From: Candidatus Dormiibacterota bacterium
GTDB taxonomy: Bacteria; Vulcanimicrobiota; Vulcanimicrobiia; Vulcanimicrobiales; Vulcanimicrobiaceae
Length of the DNA stretch: 64,000 bases
Assembly (NCBI GenBank): GCA_035532035.1
Contig: DATKRS010000004.1
Span: 241,001-305,000 of the forward strand
Reading direction: 5' to 3'
Shown: in pieces, positions 15,721 through 24,724 of the stretch
Layout: the number at the start of each line of letters is the position of its first letter
Numbering within the stretch: position 1 is the stretch's first letter
Program-made: the position numbers and the translations under genes
The notes under the pieces: generated by a model
Databases searched by the model: none
What the model was told of the DNA's origin: nothing
What the model saw: the letters and a program-made list of their open reading frames with translations, nothing else

Positions 15721-17119
15721 AGACCGCGACCAGCAGCACTACGTTCACGAGCAAGCCGAGAAACCCGGGGTTCACGCCCCAGGGAGCAGGTGTCGCGGTC
15801 AAGCAGATCACGGTCGCAATTCCGCCTGCCACGCCTGCGCCGACGCCCCATGCCGTCGCGCGGCGCCAGACGAACGCGCTGACCACGCCCGGTGCGGCCT
15901 GCGTAATGCCGTTGTATACGATCAACAGCAGCCCGACCAGCGTCTGTTTTTCGAAGAGCCATAGGGCGAGCGCGAGTACGGCAATGACGAGAACGAAGGC
16001 GCGCGTCGCGAGCACGCGGGCGCTGTCGCTGCGTGCGAGCCCGAGCCCGTCGCCCAGAACGTTCTTCGCTGCGACGCTCGCCGTTCCGAGCAGGAGCGCC
16101 GAGGCGGGCACGAGTGCGGCGAGCGCTCCGGCTGCCGCGACGAGCCCCATGACCCACGGCGGGTAGAAGCGTTGGACGACGAGGAGGAACGATTCGTCGA
16201 CCTTCGCTCCCTTCAGGCCCGGAACGATGAGCAGCGCGCTAAAGCCGGCGAAGAACACGAGCAAGAGCACGACTTGATAGAGCGGCAGAAAGACGGCGTT
16301 CCGGCGCAGAACGCTCTCGCTGCGCGCACTGTACGTCGCGGCGAAGGATTGCGGCCCCATGAAGAAGCCGATGCCGGTCAGCAGCACCGTTGAGACGTAC
16401 CAGACCGTGCCGTTCGGCGCTCCCGCCGGAGCGAGCGTCAGCATCGCCGCGTGTGCCGCGCGCAGGTGCGCGAACATCCCGGGTATCGAACCAAAGAAGT
16501 GCAGGGGAAGGGCGATGCCGGCAAAGACGACCGCAGCGAGCACCAATGCGTCCTTGATGACGCTGGCCCACGCGGTGCCGCGCAACCCAGCAGAGAAGAC
16601 GAAGAGCGCGATCAGCAGGAAGGCGACGCCGACGGCAGCCGTCGCGTCGAAGGTGCCGTACCCGGCGAGCGCGAGCAGTGTCTGCAAGCCGCTCAGCTGG
16701 AGAGTTACGTATGGGATCATGAAGACGAGTTGCACGAGCGCGATGCCCACGCCGAGCGTCCGGCTTCCGTAGCGATCGATGAAGAAATCGGGGCCCGTCA
16801 GCAGCCCGCGCTCCTTGCCGACCCGCCAGATCGCGGGCAGCAAGAAGTACCCGATGACGTAGCCGCACGTTCCGTACGCGAGGATGTAGTATGCGGGCGC
16901 GCCACGGCCGTATGCCAAGCCTGCCGCGCCCAGAAAGGTGAAACTCGTGTAGACTTCGCCGGCGAGCAAGAGCCAGAGGAAGACGGTGCCGAAGGAGCGG
17001 CCGCCGACGATGAACTCTACAGGACTCGTGTGAACGTGCCACGAGCTCCAGAGCGCAAAGAGAATCGTCGCCACGATGACGAGCGCGACGATCCCGAGCG
17101 CGAGGCCGGCAGCACTCAC
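15665..17119 (-). CDS. Sodium/solute symporter (SSF family), copy 1
   Basis: About 12-13 hydrophobic segments and typical SSF sequence are visible: VGGRSFGTVFLWLLLAGEVY, DFFIDRYGSRTL and YNGITQAAPGVV. SSF proteins import solutes with sodium. It begins with GTG at 17119, overlapping the stop of the DUF3311 gene (GTGA), so the two are translated together; the small protein may be an accessory subunit. The substrate is not determinable. A second DUF3311-SSF pair lies at 22546-24248. Confidence 0.92.
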   Translation of the reverse strand: MSAAGLALGIVALVIVATILFALWSSWHVHTSPVEFIVGGRSFGTVFLWLLLAGEVYTSFTFLGAAGLAYGRGAPAYYILAYGTCGYVIGYFLLPAIWRVGKERGLLTGPDFFIDRYGSRTLGVGIALVQLVFMIPYVTLQLSGLQTLLALAGYGTFDATAAVGVAFLLIALFVFSAGLRGTAWASVIKDALVLAAVVFAGIALPLHFFGSIPGMFAHLRAAHAAMLTLAPAGAPNGTVWYVSTVLLTGIGFFMGPQSFAATYSARSESVLRRNAVFLPLYQVVLLLVFFAGFSALLIVPGLKGAKVDESFLLVVQRFYPPWVMGLVAAAGALAALVPASALLLGTASVAAKNVLGDGLGLARSDSARVLATRAFVLVIAVLALALWLFEKQTLVGLLLIVYNGITQAAPGVVSAFVWRRATAWGVGAGVAGGIATVICLTATPAPWGVNPGFLGLLVNVVLLVAVSIVTKSSLDSTRAYRRAD

Positions 17120-17301
17120 CAGCGTCCCTCCACGCGGCCGACGAGCCAGAGGCAGGCGGGCGTCGCGAAGACCCACGCTACGACCCAGAACAGAACGAAC
17201 GGAAGCCCGAAGACCGTCGGATCGAGATGGTTGACGAACGGCACGGCGATCGTCAGCGCGAGGATCGGAACGAGTACGAGCGTCGCGCGCAGCACTTTCA
17301 T
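17116..17301 (-). CDS. DUF3311 small membrane protein, copy 1
   Basis: This 61-aa protein has two hydrophobic helices and the DUF3311 pattern PFVNHLDPTVFGLPFVLFWV. DUF3311 proteins are habitually encoded just upstream of SSF symporters, as here. A role as a small symporter partner is inference. Confidence 0.9.
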   Translation of the reverse strand: MKVLRATLVLVPILALTIAVPFVNHLDPTVFGLPFVLFWVVAWVFATPACLWLVGRVEGRW

Positions 17302-17396
17302 GGACCAGGCTCCTTAGGGGGCCCTACGTGCGCGCCGGTCGCGGCGATATCCTTGGAGGGCCGGTCGCGAAGCCGCGAGGCGTCAGTGGCGCGCAG

Positions 17397-19454
17397 TCAG
17401 TTGAACGTCGCGCCTCCGTGCGAGGTGTTCACGACGCGCGGAACGCCGTGATCCCCGCTGAAGAAGCACGCGATCGTTACGCTGACCCACGACACGGTTT
17501 GCGTGCCCGGCTCGGTGCGCGTCCAAACCGTTCCGTCGAACGTTCCGAGCGCCGGCAGCGGCGGATTCCACGTGACGCTCGTGTCGGTTTCACTGCCGCC
17601 TGAGCCGCCGCCGGTGCAGTCGAGGCTCCCGGTGGTTCCAGCATTGGGAATCGTCACGGTGCAGCCCGTTCCAATCGCGACGGTCATCGACGATCCTTGA
17701 CACGAATCGACGACGGCGTCGACCGTTTGCGCGCCTGCGTTGCGTATGGTCTGATCCGCTGAGGCTACGGCAAACGCGCAGCCGGGAGTGGCGCCCGCCG
17801 GCGTTGCAGTTGCGTCGCCGTTGAACGGCCAGTTCAATGGATCGAACGAGACCTTGCCGGAACAGGTCCCAGGCGAAAGTGAAAACGCTCCGGTGTAGTT
17901 CGATTCGGTCGCCCATAAGCGGACCATGTGGTCGGTCACGCAGCCGTTGGCGTCGGTGGCGTTGGAGGCGTCGGTATGGTTCGGCGCGTTCGTATCGAGG
18001 CTTCCGTTGCGCAGATAGAGTTGCGCGTACGAACAAGCGCCGCCGTTGCCGGGGCTCATCCAAAATACGATCTTGCCTAGCGTCGAGAGCGGCCCGGTGG
18101 CGGGCGCGAGCGAGGCCGTAAATGCGACGCCCTCAGAGCTTTCCGACACGGAATCGGACGGCGCGCGTGGGTCGGCATAGTGGTTGTAGATGATGCCGGT
18201 GCAGTCGAGTGCCGAGGGAGGCACGAGCGTTACCGTGAGCGCGATTGCGGCGGTGGCGGGCGTCGGCGACGGCGTTGCCGGTGCGGTTCCGGGCACCGTC
18301 ACGACCGCGAGGTCGCTCGTGCAAGCGGCAGCACTGCTGCCGGTAAACGCGATGCGCGGCGCGAGGGATGCCGCATCGAACGTCTTGGTGAGTGAGATTG
18401 TTACGCTGCTTCCTGCGCGCGGAAGGGCGCTTGCGGGGATCGCGATCGCGCCGTTCGCGTGCGTCGCCTGAGCTGAGCCGTATGCGGCGGTGAGCCAGCC
18501 CATGACGGCGACCGATGTCGAAGCGCTCTGGCCGTACGCGTCGCGCACGGACGCGCTGCAAAGCCCGGCGCTCTGCGGCTGCAAAGGAAATGTAGCGGGC
18601 GCGTCGTTCGTGCTTGCGCCGTTTGCGTTGGGATATGAGTACGGTACAGCCGGCGGCGGCGAGGGCGAGCGCGCCGCTTCGGCAGGTGAGTAGGCGGGCG
18701 AGTATGGTGAGGGAAGGACGTCGGGGAACGCAGCGACGCCGTTTCCGCACGTGAAGCCGGGAGCGGCAAACCAATGCACATATCCCCACTCGGTCGCGAC
18801 GAACTGCTCTCGCTCGCCTTGAGGCCAGTGAAAGAGGAGCGCGGGCGGCGTGACGAGCGGTACGTTCGGCGTCGGGGAAGGGTTTGGACCGCCGGGAACG
18901 CTAAGCGCGACGCGGCATGCAAGCGAGCGCGTCGAACTCACTCCCGATCGCGGATTGGTGAACGTCAACAAGAACCCGCCCGGGGGACAGGCCGGTTCTT
19001 GTGCGATCACCGCAAAACGCGCGTTGCCGTTTGCATCGAGCGCCGGATACGACGCCTCTGCGCTCGCATCTCCGGCGCTGTCCACGAAGAGCGAGAACGG
19101 CGGCGTCCCGAGCGTGCGCTCGCGGACGTTCGCGTCGGCAATCACGGGCATCGCCGACGTCGGGTTAACGGCGCCCGGCGCATTGGGACGTCCGCTGTAG
19201 ATGCGTAGCGCGAACCCTGCGAGGCGACTCCCGCGACCATTGCCGCGTGGCGCGAAGACGAGCGTTGCGCCGTTGCCGCTCGACGCCGCGATCGCGCGCG
19301 CCGAGGCGAGAGCGGCATCGACGTCGTCGGTTGCGGCGACGAGGGCGTTTGGATGGAGCGAGAAGCTCCAAGCGCCGGCGGCGAGCAGCAATGTGAGGAT
19401 CCCAACCGTGACGAGAACCTCGATCAGCGTGAAGCCTCGTTGCCGCGCGCCCAT
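17397..19454 (-). CDS. Very large type IV pseudopilin-like protein, 685 aa
   Basis: The N-terminus MGARQRGFTLIEVLVTVGIL is a textbook class III prepilin signal: cleavage after Gly7 and Glu at mature position +5, followed by a hydrophobic helix. Normal minor pilins are 120-200 aa; this one extends to 685 with a Ser/Thr/Pro/Asn-rich extracellular part containing paired cysteines and few charges. It probably sits at a pilus or type II secretion tip, or acts as an adhesin exported by that machinery. I chose the ATG at 19454. No pilus assembly ATPase or platform gene is in the window. Two smaller pilin-like genes lie at 25058-26146. Confidence 0.8.
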   Translation of the reverse strand: MGARQRGFTLIEVLVTVGILTLLLAAGAWSFSLHPNALVAATDDVDAALASARAIAASSGNGATLVFAPRGNGRGSRLAGFALRIYSGRPNAPGAVNPTSAMPVIADANVRERTLGTPPFSLFVDSAGDASAEASYPALDANGNARFAVIAQEPACPPGGFLLTFTNPRSGVSSTRSLACRVALSVPGGPNPSPTPNVPLVTPPALLFHWPQGEREQFVATEWGYVHWFAAPGFTCGNGVAAFPDVLPSPYSPAYSPAEAARSPSPPPAVPYSYPNANGASTNDAPATFPLQPQSAGLCSASVRDAYGQSASTSVAVMGWLTAAYGSAQATHANGAIAIPASALPRAGSSVTISLTKTFDAASLAPRIAFTGSSAAACTSDLAVVTVPGTAPATPSPTPATAAIALTVTLVPPSALDCTGIIYNHYADPRAPSDSVSESSEGVAFTASLAPATGPLSTLGKIVFWMSPGNGGACSYAQLYLRNGSLDTNAPNHTDASNATDANGCVTDHMVRLWATESNYTGAFSLSPGTCSGKVSFDPLNWPFNGDATATPAGATPGCAFAVASADQTIRNAGAQTVDAVVDSCQGSSMTVAIGTGCTVTIPNAGTTGSLDCTGGGSGGSETDTSVTWNPPLPALGTFDGTVWTRTEPGTQTVSWVSVTIACFFSGDHGVPRVVNTSHGGATFN

Positions 19455-19509
19455 GTGATGACGAGTGCCCGTGGCGCGCACTCGCGGGACACCGAGCTCG
19501 GCCCAATCT

Positions 19510-21036
19510 CTACGCGCCGTACCAGCGCAGGTGCGGCCAGATGACCGAGAGCGGCGCGACTGGATCTACGCAGAGGTAAATCGGCGCCGGTCCCTCGACG
19601 ATCCAGCGGTACGGGTCGAACGACGTCGACACGAGACGCACGCGCCGGTAGTACCGTTTAAGGCGATCGATGCGCGTGGCGCCGACGGCGATCAACGTTC
19701 GTCCGGTCTCTCCGTGCGTTCCCCAAAGATAGTACGCGTTCTGCGACGAGATCGCCGGCGGCAGGCCGTATCGCGGCCCGAAGAAGTCGAGCGCGCCGGC
19801 GTCGGCGTACGTGTCGGCGTAGAGCGCGGTCTGCACGCGCACGTGAGGCGGAAGAGCGCGGTAGACCCGGGCGACGTCTCGCGCGAGACGGTCCCAACCG
19901 AACTCTTCGGCGAAGAGCGGCTGGACGAGATGCGGCGTGGTGCCGTTGTTCCCGGGAATGTGGAACGCACGGCTGTACGCGATGAGGCCTCGCACGCTCA
20001 GCACCGGAAGGGCAAGCGGCATGGCAACGAGAGCTGCCACGATCGCGGCAGCCGCATAGATCGAGCGCGCGCGCGGGGCGAGCGATTCGAGCCAAACGCA
20101 GCCGACGGCGAGCAACGATGCGTAGATGCCGACGACGTAGTAGCCCTTTGCGCCGAGCGCGAGCGCGGAGGCGAAAGCCAAGAGGGCCGCAACGGCCACG
20201 AAGCGTACGTCGCGAAGCCGCTCGATACGAAACGGCGCTACGATACCAGCGATCCAGAGCGGTGCCGACAACGGCCCCGCATAGAGGATCTGCTCGACGA
20301 CGAACGAGAGCGCGTTCTGGAGCAACGCCCGGTGCTCCAGCGCGACGCCGCTCTGAAACGGCGGCCGATGCTCGGCGTCGCCGCGGAGCACTTCGACGAT
20401 CGGCCAACCGTGCGAGGCTTGCCAGGCGAGGTTGGGGGCGACGAGCGCGGCGCAGATCGCAACGGCAACCGGAAAGCCCAGCGAGCGCAGCACGCGCCGC
20501 TCGGGCGTCGCGAGCAGCCCGGCGATGAGCGCGAAAGCGAGAAGCGCGATCGAGTACTTCCCGTAGAGGCCGAAGGCGAAGACGAAGCTTAGAGCGATCC
20601 ACCAACGCCACGCGCCGTTGCTGCGCACGAGCCGCACGGTGCAGTAGACGGCGAGCGCCCACGTGAGCGGCTCGAACGAGGTCGTCGTCAACGTGTTGCC
20701 GAGCAAGAGATATGCGGGAAGCAACAGCGTGAAGATGCCCGCGGTCCAGCGCGCGAAGGAGCCGCCGCCGAGCTCGCGCGCGAGCGCGACCGCGCACGTG
20801 ACCGTGAGCGCGCTTGCCAGCAATGGAAGAGCGCGCAGCGCGACGAGCGCATATCCGAATGGTGCGGCGAGCCACGCGGCGACGGCAACGAGCGGCGGCT
20901 GATCGACGTATCCCCACGCGAGATGATGCGCGCACGCGATGAAGTACAGCTCGTCACGGAAGTACCCATAACGGCCGGCCGTCGCTGCGTGTACTGCTAC
21001 GGCCACGACCGCGAGGAGAAGTGCGGCGCGCGGAAT
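19510..21036 (-). CDS. GT39/ArnT-like membrane glycosyltransferase
   Basis: The protein has about ten hydrophobic helices and an early YFRDELYFIACAHHLAWGYV motif, the acidic loop pattern of PMT/ArnT-like polyprenyl-phosphate-sugar transferases, with a soluble C-terminal part (WIVEGPAPIYLCVDP). It likely transfers a sugar to a lipid or protein at the outer face of the inner membrane. No ATG, GTG or TTG lies at the natural start. The best site is ATT at 21036, preceded by GGAGGT seven bases away; the next in-frame GTG (21009) would cut the first helix. The ATT overlaps nothing and follows the stop of the upstream membrane gene closely. Confidence 0.8.
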   Translation of the reverse strand: MPRAALLLAVVAVAVHAATAGRYGYFRDELYFIACAHHLAWGYVDQPPLVAVAAWLAAPFGYALVALRALPLLASALTVTCAVALARELGGGSFARWTAGIFTLLLPAYLLLGNTLTTTSFEPLTWALAVYCTVRLVRSNGAWRWWIALSFVFAFGLYGKYSIALLAFALIAGLLATPERRVLRSLGFPVAVAICAALVAPNLAWQASHGWPIVEVLRGDAEHRPPFQSGVALEHRALLQNALSFVVEQILYAGPLSAPLWIAGIVAPFRIERLRDVRFVAVAALLAFASALALGAKGYYVVGIYASLLAVGCVWLESLAPRARSIYAAAAIVAALVAMPLALPVLSVRGLIAYSRAFHIPGNNGTTPHLVQPLFAEEFGWDRLARDVARVYRALPPHVRVQTALYADTYADAGALDFFGPRYGLPPAISSQNAYYLWGTHGETGRTLIAVGATRIDRLKRYYRRVRLVSTSFDPYRWIVEGPAPIYLCVDPVAPLSVIWPHLRWYGA

Positions 21037-21041
21037 GGTGC

Positions 21042-22055
21042 TTACCTCCGCGCGAGGCCGATGAAGCTGAGGCCGAATCCTGCAACGCCCGTCCAGCACC
21101 ACGCACCGAGCGCGACGTTCCAATCCCACCAGAGTCCCGACGTGACGTCGGTGCCGATCAGAAACGTCGCAGCGTAGATCATCGGCACGAGCGCTGCAAA
21201 CCACCGATACGCGCAGGGGCGCGACGGCTGGGGATCGAGCCGAGCGACCATGACATCAGCCGCTACCCCGGTGACGAGCGACGCGACCAGCGTTACGGCG
21301 AGCAGAGGAGTCGAGTTCGTGAAAGGAGCGGCAGCCATTGCGTTCGCGCACGGGTAGAGAATGGTAAAGACGCCGGGTCGCAGACGCAGCGACGACGTGG
21401 CCCAGAGCGCAAATCCCGCGGTCAGGGCGGCTTGGAAGATGAGCACGAGCACGCCGATCGCGACTTTGTAGTACGCGAGGGCGAGCGCCGTCATGTAGTT
21501 CGGCGAGAAGGTGATCGACGGCGGAGCATCCGCGCGCGCGGCTCCGGGAATGAACGCGTATGCCGTACCGAAGTGGACGAGCCCGTACCAAGCGACGAGT
21601 CCGAAGACGAACGGAAGTTGTCGCCAAAGGGTCGTGCTCGTCGCGCGGTTAGCGAGCGTGGAGCGGATCGGCCCGCTCGCGAGAAAGAACATTCCCAGCC
21701 CGAGCGCTTGATGCGTCGGGCTAAGCAGCGCGTCGACGCCGACTTCGATCCCGAGCAGCATGTGCCACAGAAGATCGCCGATGCCGGCAAGCACGAAGAT
21801 CGGGAAGCCGAGGATCGCGAGCCGGTAAGGAGCCGGGACGCTCTGCGCCCACGACAGGCCGCGGGCACGGTTGCGGACTGCGTACCCGGCGATGATGCAG
21901 AACAGCACCAACATGCCGGAGTAGAAGACGGCGTGATACGGCGTGAAAAACGTCTCGATCGGGACGTGGCCGTGCGCCCACGCATCGAGGAAGAAACCGG
22001 CGACGACCCACACGCAGCAGATGCTCACGGCGTAGTCGAAGGCAAGCGACCGCAT
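21042..22055 (-). CDS. Polytopic membrane protein with conserved-looking histidines
   Basis: About 337 residues from the ATG at 22055, with eight or nine hydrophobic segments. Several histidines occur in tight motifs: ETFFTPYHAVFYSGM, GDLLWHMLLGIEVGVDALLSP followed by THQALGLGM. Such membrane-embedded His clusters suggest metal or heme binding, but I do not recognise the family and no redox partner is adjacent. It is divergent from the lipoprotein gene and precedes the glycosyltransferase with a minimal gap. Confidence 0.8.
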   Translation of the reverse strand: MRSLAFDYAVSICCVWVVAGFFLDAWAHGHVPIETFFTPYHAVFYSGMLVLFCIIAGYAVRNRARGLSWAQSVPAPYRLAILGFPIFVLAGIGDLLWHMLLGIEVGVDALLSPTHQALGLGMFFLASGPIRSTLANRATSTTLWRQLPFVFGLVAWYGLVHFGTAYAFIPGAARADAPPSITFSPNYMTALALAYYKVAIGVLVLIFQAALTAGFALWATSSLRLRPGVFTILYPCANAMAAAPFTNSTPLLAVTLVASLVTGVAADVMVARLDPQPSRPCAYRWFAALVPMIYAATFLIGTDVTSGLWWDWNVALGAWCWTGVAGFGLSFIGLARR

Positions 22056-22113
22056 TACCGATTCGTTACGCCCTTCTGCAGGAATATCCGCCCGAAGCCG
22101 TGAGGTAAAACGC

Positions 22114-22536
22114 GTGAGTAGGACGGCGTTGTTCATTCTCGCGGCCGCTGCGACGGTCGCGGCATGTGCCTCGACGCCGACGCCGCTTCCGGCGAATGCG
22201 AGCGTCGGGCACATGCCTCGCGCGTGGCCGTCGCCGCGCGTCGCTACGCCGATCGCTCAGCCGCAGATCGTGGCGATGTATTTTTCTGCCTTATCGGTGC
22301 CGCGCGGAACGACGTGGCGTGCCGCTTTCGTCACGACGACGAACGTCGCGAGCATGGAGGTGCGGACGAATCTCTTCGCGATCGACGTTCCGAAGGTCGG
22401 CGCCGGCCGCTTCGCGTTCTCCCTCGAGGTCTACGACACGCCGCCGATTTTTCTGCGGAAGTACCGCCTGCGGATCATCGCCCGTAATGCGGAAGGGGAA
22501 CTCGTGGAAGAAGATGCTCCGTTCGAGATACGCTAG
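22114..22536 (+). CDS. Predicted lipoprotein, 140 aa
   Basis: The GTG start has GAGG upstream. A lipoprotein signal is clear (LFILAAAATVAACAS, lipobox Cys about residue 18), so the protein should be lipid-anchored. The mature part is Pro-rich and then beta-rich (FAFSLEVYDTPPIFLRKYRL, ending EDAPFEIR), resembling a small Ig-like domain. It is not recognised further. It shares a 58-bp divergent promoter region with the membrane protein at 21042. Confidence 0.8.
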   Translation: MSRTALFILAAAATVAACASTPTPLPANASVGHMPRAWPSPRVATPIAQPQIVAMYFSALSVPRGTTWRAAFVTTTNVASMEVRTNLFAIDVPKVGAGRFAFSLEVYDTPPIFLRKYRLRIIARNAEGELVEEDAPFEIR

Positions 22537-22545
22537 CTAGGCGTC

Positions 22546-24066
22546 TTAGGCGTACGCCGCGGGCGTCGTGCCGTCGCTTCCGGGGTTCGCGCCGAAGAGC
22601 CGGAGCAGCAGCGATACGCCGACGGCCAGCACGAGGTTGATCGCCAAGCCGTACAGAGCGATGAAGACGGTGACGCCGTGACCGAAGAGCGGTAACGTGA
22701 CGTTCACCGAGATGCCCTTACCGGCGAGGGCCGAGCTCGCCGCCATCGTGGTCGATGCGGTCATAGCGACGAGCCAGCCGAGCAAAAGGCCGAGCGGGTG
22801 GAGCTTGCGCGTGTAGAGCCCGAGGACGAACGCGGGCACGATCTGCACCATCCAGATGCCGCCTAGCAGCTGAAAGTTGATCGCGTACGCCGTCGGAACG
22901 AAGATCACGAAACCGAGCGCGAACGCACAGAGCGCGAGGGTCAAGAGTCTGGAAAGATGAGCGTCCGCGTGCAGACGTCCGGGCTTGAACTCACCGAAGA
23001 TGTTGCTCGCAAAGAGGTTCGCCGACCCGATCGCCATGATCGCCGCCGGAACGAGCGCACCGATGACGATGGCTGCGAGCGCCGCGCCGGAAAGCCAGCC
23101 GGGAAAATACCTATCCAGCAACGTCGGCACCACGCTGCTCGTATCCGTCGTCGTGATCCCGGCGGCGATGGCACAGTATCCGAGCAACGCGAGAAAGCCG
23201 AGCATCAGCGAGTAGATCGGCAGAAGCGCCATGTTGCGCTGCACCACCGCCTTGCTCTTCGCCGCGAGCACCGACGTGATCGAGTGGGGGTACACGAAGA
23301 GCGCGAGACACGAGCCCAAGGCCATCGTGGCGTACGCTACCTGGAGGTTTCCGGACAAAAGCAACGCCCCGGGTTTAGGGCGCGCCGCCAGCGTTTCGGC
23401 GGAGAGGCTGAAGACGTGTGCCCAGCCGCCCAGCTTGGCCGGGATGATGACGATCGCGGCAACGACGGTGGCGTAGATCAGCGTGTCCTTGACGAACGCG
23501 ATCATCGCGGGCGCGCGCAGGCCGCTCGTGAACGTGTACGCGGCGAGCAGCAGAAAGGCGATGCTCAAGGCCAGCTCGCCGTTACCGATCGCGAAGGCTC
23601 CCCCGAGATGCGTGAGCACCGCTTTCATGCCGACGACTTGAAGCGCGATGTACGGCAGCGTAGCGAGGACCCCGGTCAGGGCGACGGCAACCTCGAGCGG
23701 CCGGCTGCCGAAGCGGTCGCGCACGAAGTCGGCGGCGGTAACGTATCCACGCGCCTTCGCGATCGACCAAAAGCGAGCGAGAAAAATAAAACCGAACGGA
23801 TAGGCGATCGCCGCATAGGGAACCGCATAGAAGCCGAGAGCGCCGACGCCGTAGACCAGCGCCGGCACGGCGATGAACGTGTACGCCGTGTAGATGTCTC
23901 CCCCGATGAGAAACCAAGAGACGAGCGTCCCGAAGCGCCGGCCGCCGAGCGCCCACTCGTCGAGCCGATGCAGGTCGGCTGCGCGCCAGCGCGCGGCGAC
24001 GAAGCCCATCAGCGTCACGAGGACGACGAGCCCGACGAAGACCTCGTCGCGGACCGAGAGCATCAT
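22546..24066 (-). CDS. Sodium/solute symporter (SSF family), copy 2
   Basis: The 506-residue SSF protein has about 13 hydrophobic segments and the same signatures as copy 1: ALGGRRFGTLVSWFLIGGDI, ADFVRDRFGSRPLEV and FVKDTLIYATVV. It begins with ATG at 24066, overlapping the DUF3311 stop (ATGA). It is clearly a paralogue of 15665-17119 but divergent enough to have another substrate. It converges on the lipoprotein gene with a 9-bp gap. Confidence 0.92.
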   Translation of the reverse strand: MMLSVRDEVFVGLVVLVTLMGFVAARWRAADLHRLDEWALGGRRFGTLVSWFLIGGDIYTAYTFIAVPALVYGVGALGFYAVPYAAIAYPFGFIFLARFWSIAKARGYVTAADFVRDRFGSRPLEVAVALTGVLATLPYIALQVVGMKAVLTHLGGAFAIGNGELALSIAFLLLAAYTFTSGLRAPAMIAFVKDTLIYATVVAAIVIIPAKLGGWAHVFSLSAETLAARPKPGALLLSGNLQVAYATMALGSCLALFVYPHSITSVLAAKSKAVVQRNMALLPIYSLMLGFLALLGYCAIAAGITTTDTSSVVPTLLDRYFPGWLSGAALAAIVIGALVPAAIMAIGSANLFASNIFGEFKPGRLHADAHLSRLLTLALCAFALGFVIFVPTAYAINFQLLGGIWMVQIVPAFVLGLYTRKLHPLGLLLGWLVAMTASTTMAASSALAGKGISVNVTLPLFGHGVTVFIALYGLAINLVLAVGVSLLLRLFGANPGSDGTTPAAYA

Positions 24067-24248
24067 CGCTCCAGCCGCCCAAGGAAGAGCACGACGCCCA
24101 GGATGACCGAGGTCGCGGCGACCCCAAGGAGTTGATACCAATAGAAGAACGGGAAGCCGAAAAGCCGCGGCTCGACCCGGTCGTAAAGCGCGGGGTCGAG
24201 ATACGCGATGAAGGGCAGCAGGAGGAGCAAATACCTCGCGCGAGCCAT
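24063..24248 (-). CDS. DUF3311 small membrane protein, copy 2
   Basis: From the ATG at 24248 the product is 61 aa, the same length as copy 1, with the matching pattern PFIAYLDPALYDRVEPRLFG then PFFYWYQLL. It is coupled to the SSF gene by an ATGA overlap. Upstream in-frame codons exist, but the family length supports this start. Confidence 0.85.
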   Translation of the reverse strand: MARARYLLLLLPFIAYLDPALYDRVEPRLFGFPFFYWYQLLGVAATSVILGVVLFLGRLER

Positions 24249-24352
24249 CGGGCCGCGCTTCGCCGAGGAGTAGCAAGCGCCTTCCCGAAAGGAGTCTGCC
24301 AAAGTTCGCGCGCTCTTGCGCACTTGCTACTACGGAGAGGGAACTGCATACA

Positions 24353-24724
24353 ATGGTCAGTCAACCTCAAAAGGATACGCCGTTCGGGCTCGAGCCGAAC
24401 GTCGCCGCGGGCCTTGCGTATCTGCTCACCTGGCTGGGCGGCATCATCATGCTCGTCGGAGGCGGAACGAACAAGTTCGTGCGCTGGGCGGCTGCGCAAT
24501 CGATCACGCTCTGGGTCTCGTGGTGGGTCATCGACGTCGCGGTATTCTGGTTTATCTTTCCGATGCTCCATATGTGGCTGCTCGCCGTGCCGCTCTCCAT
24601 GGTTTGGGGCGTGCTCGCACTGATCGTGTGGCTATGGACCTTCATCACGGCGTTCCAAGGCAAGGAAGTGCGCATTCCGGTGGTCGCGGGTCTCACCGAG
24701 AGCATCTTCAAGTCGATGCTCTGA
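24353..24724 (+). CDS. DUF4870-like membrane protein, first of tandem pair
   Basis: The 123-aa product contains PFGLEPNVAAGLAYLLTWLGG, FVRWAAAQS and a C-terminal FQGKEVRIPVVAGLTESIF, with three or four hydrophobic helices. This is the pattern of the DUF4870/Tic20-like small membrane family of unknown function. A GGAGAGGGA motif precedes the ATG. Its stop overlaps the start of a second, similar gene. Confidence 0.85.
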   Translation: MVSQPQKDTPFGLEPNVAAGLAYLLTWLGGIIMLVGGGTNKFVRWAAAQSITLWVSWWVIDVAVFWFIFPMLHMWLLAVPLSMVWGVLALIVWLWTFITAFQGKEVRIPVVAGLTESIFKSML

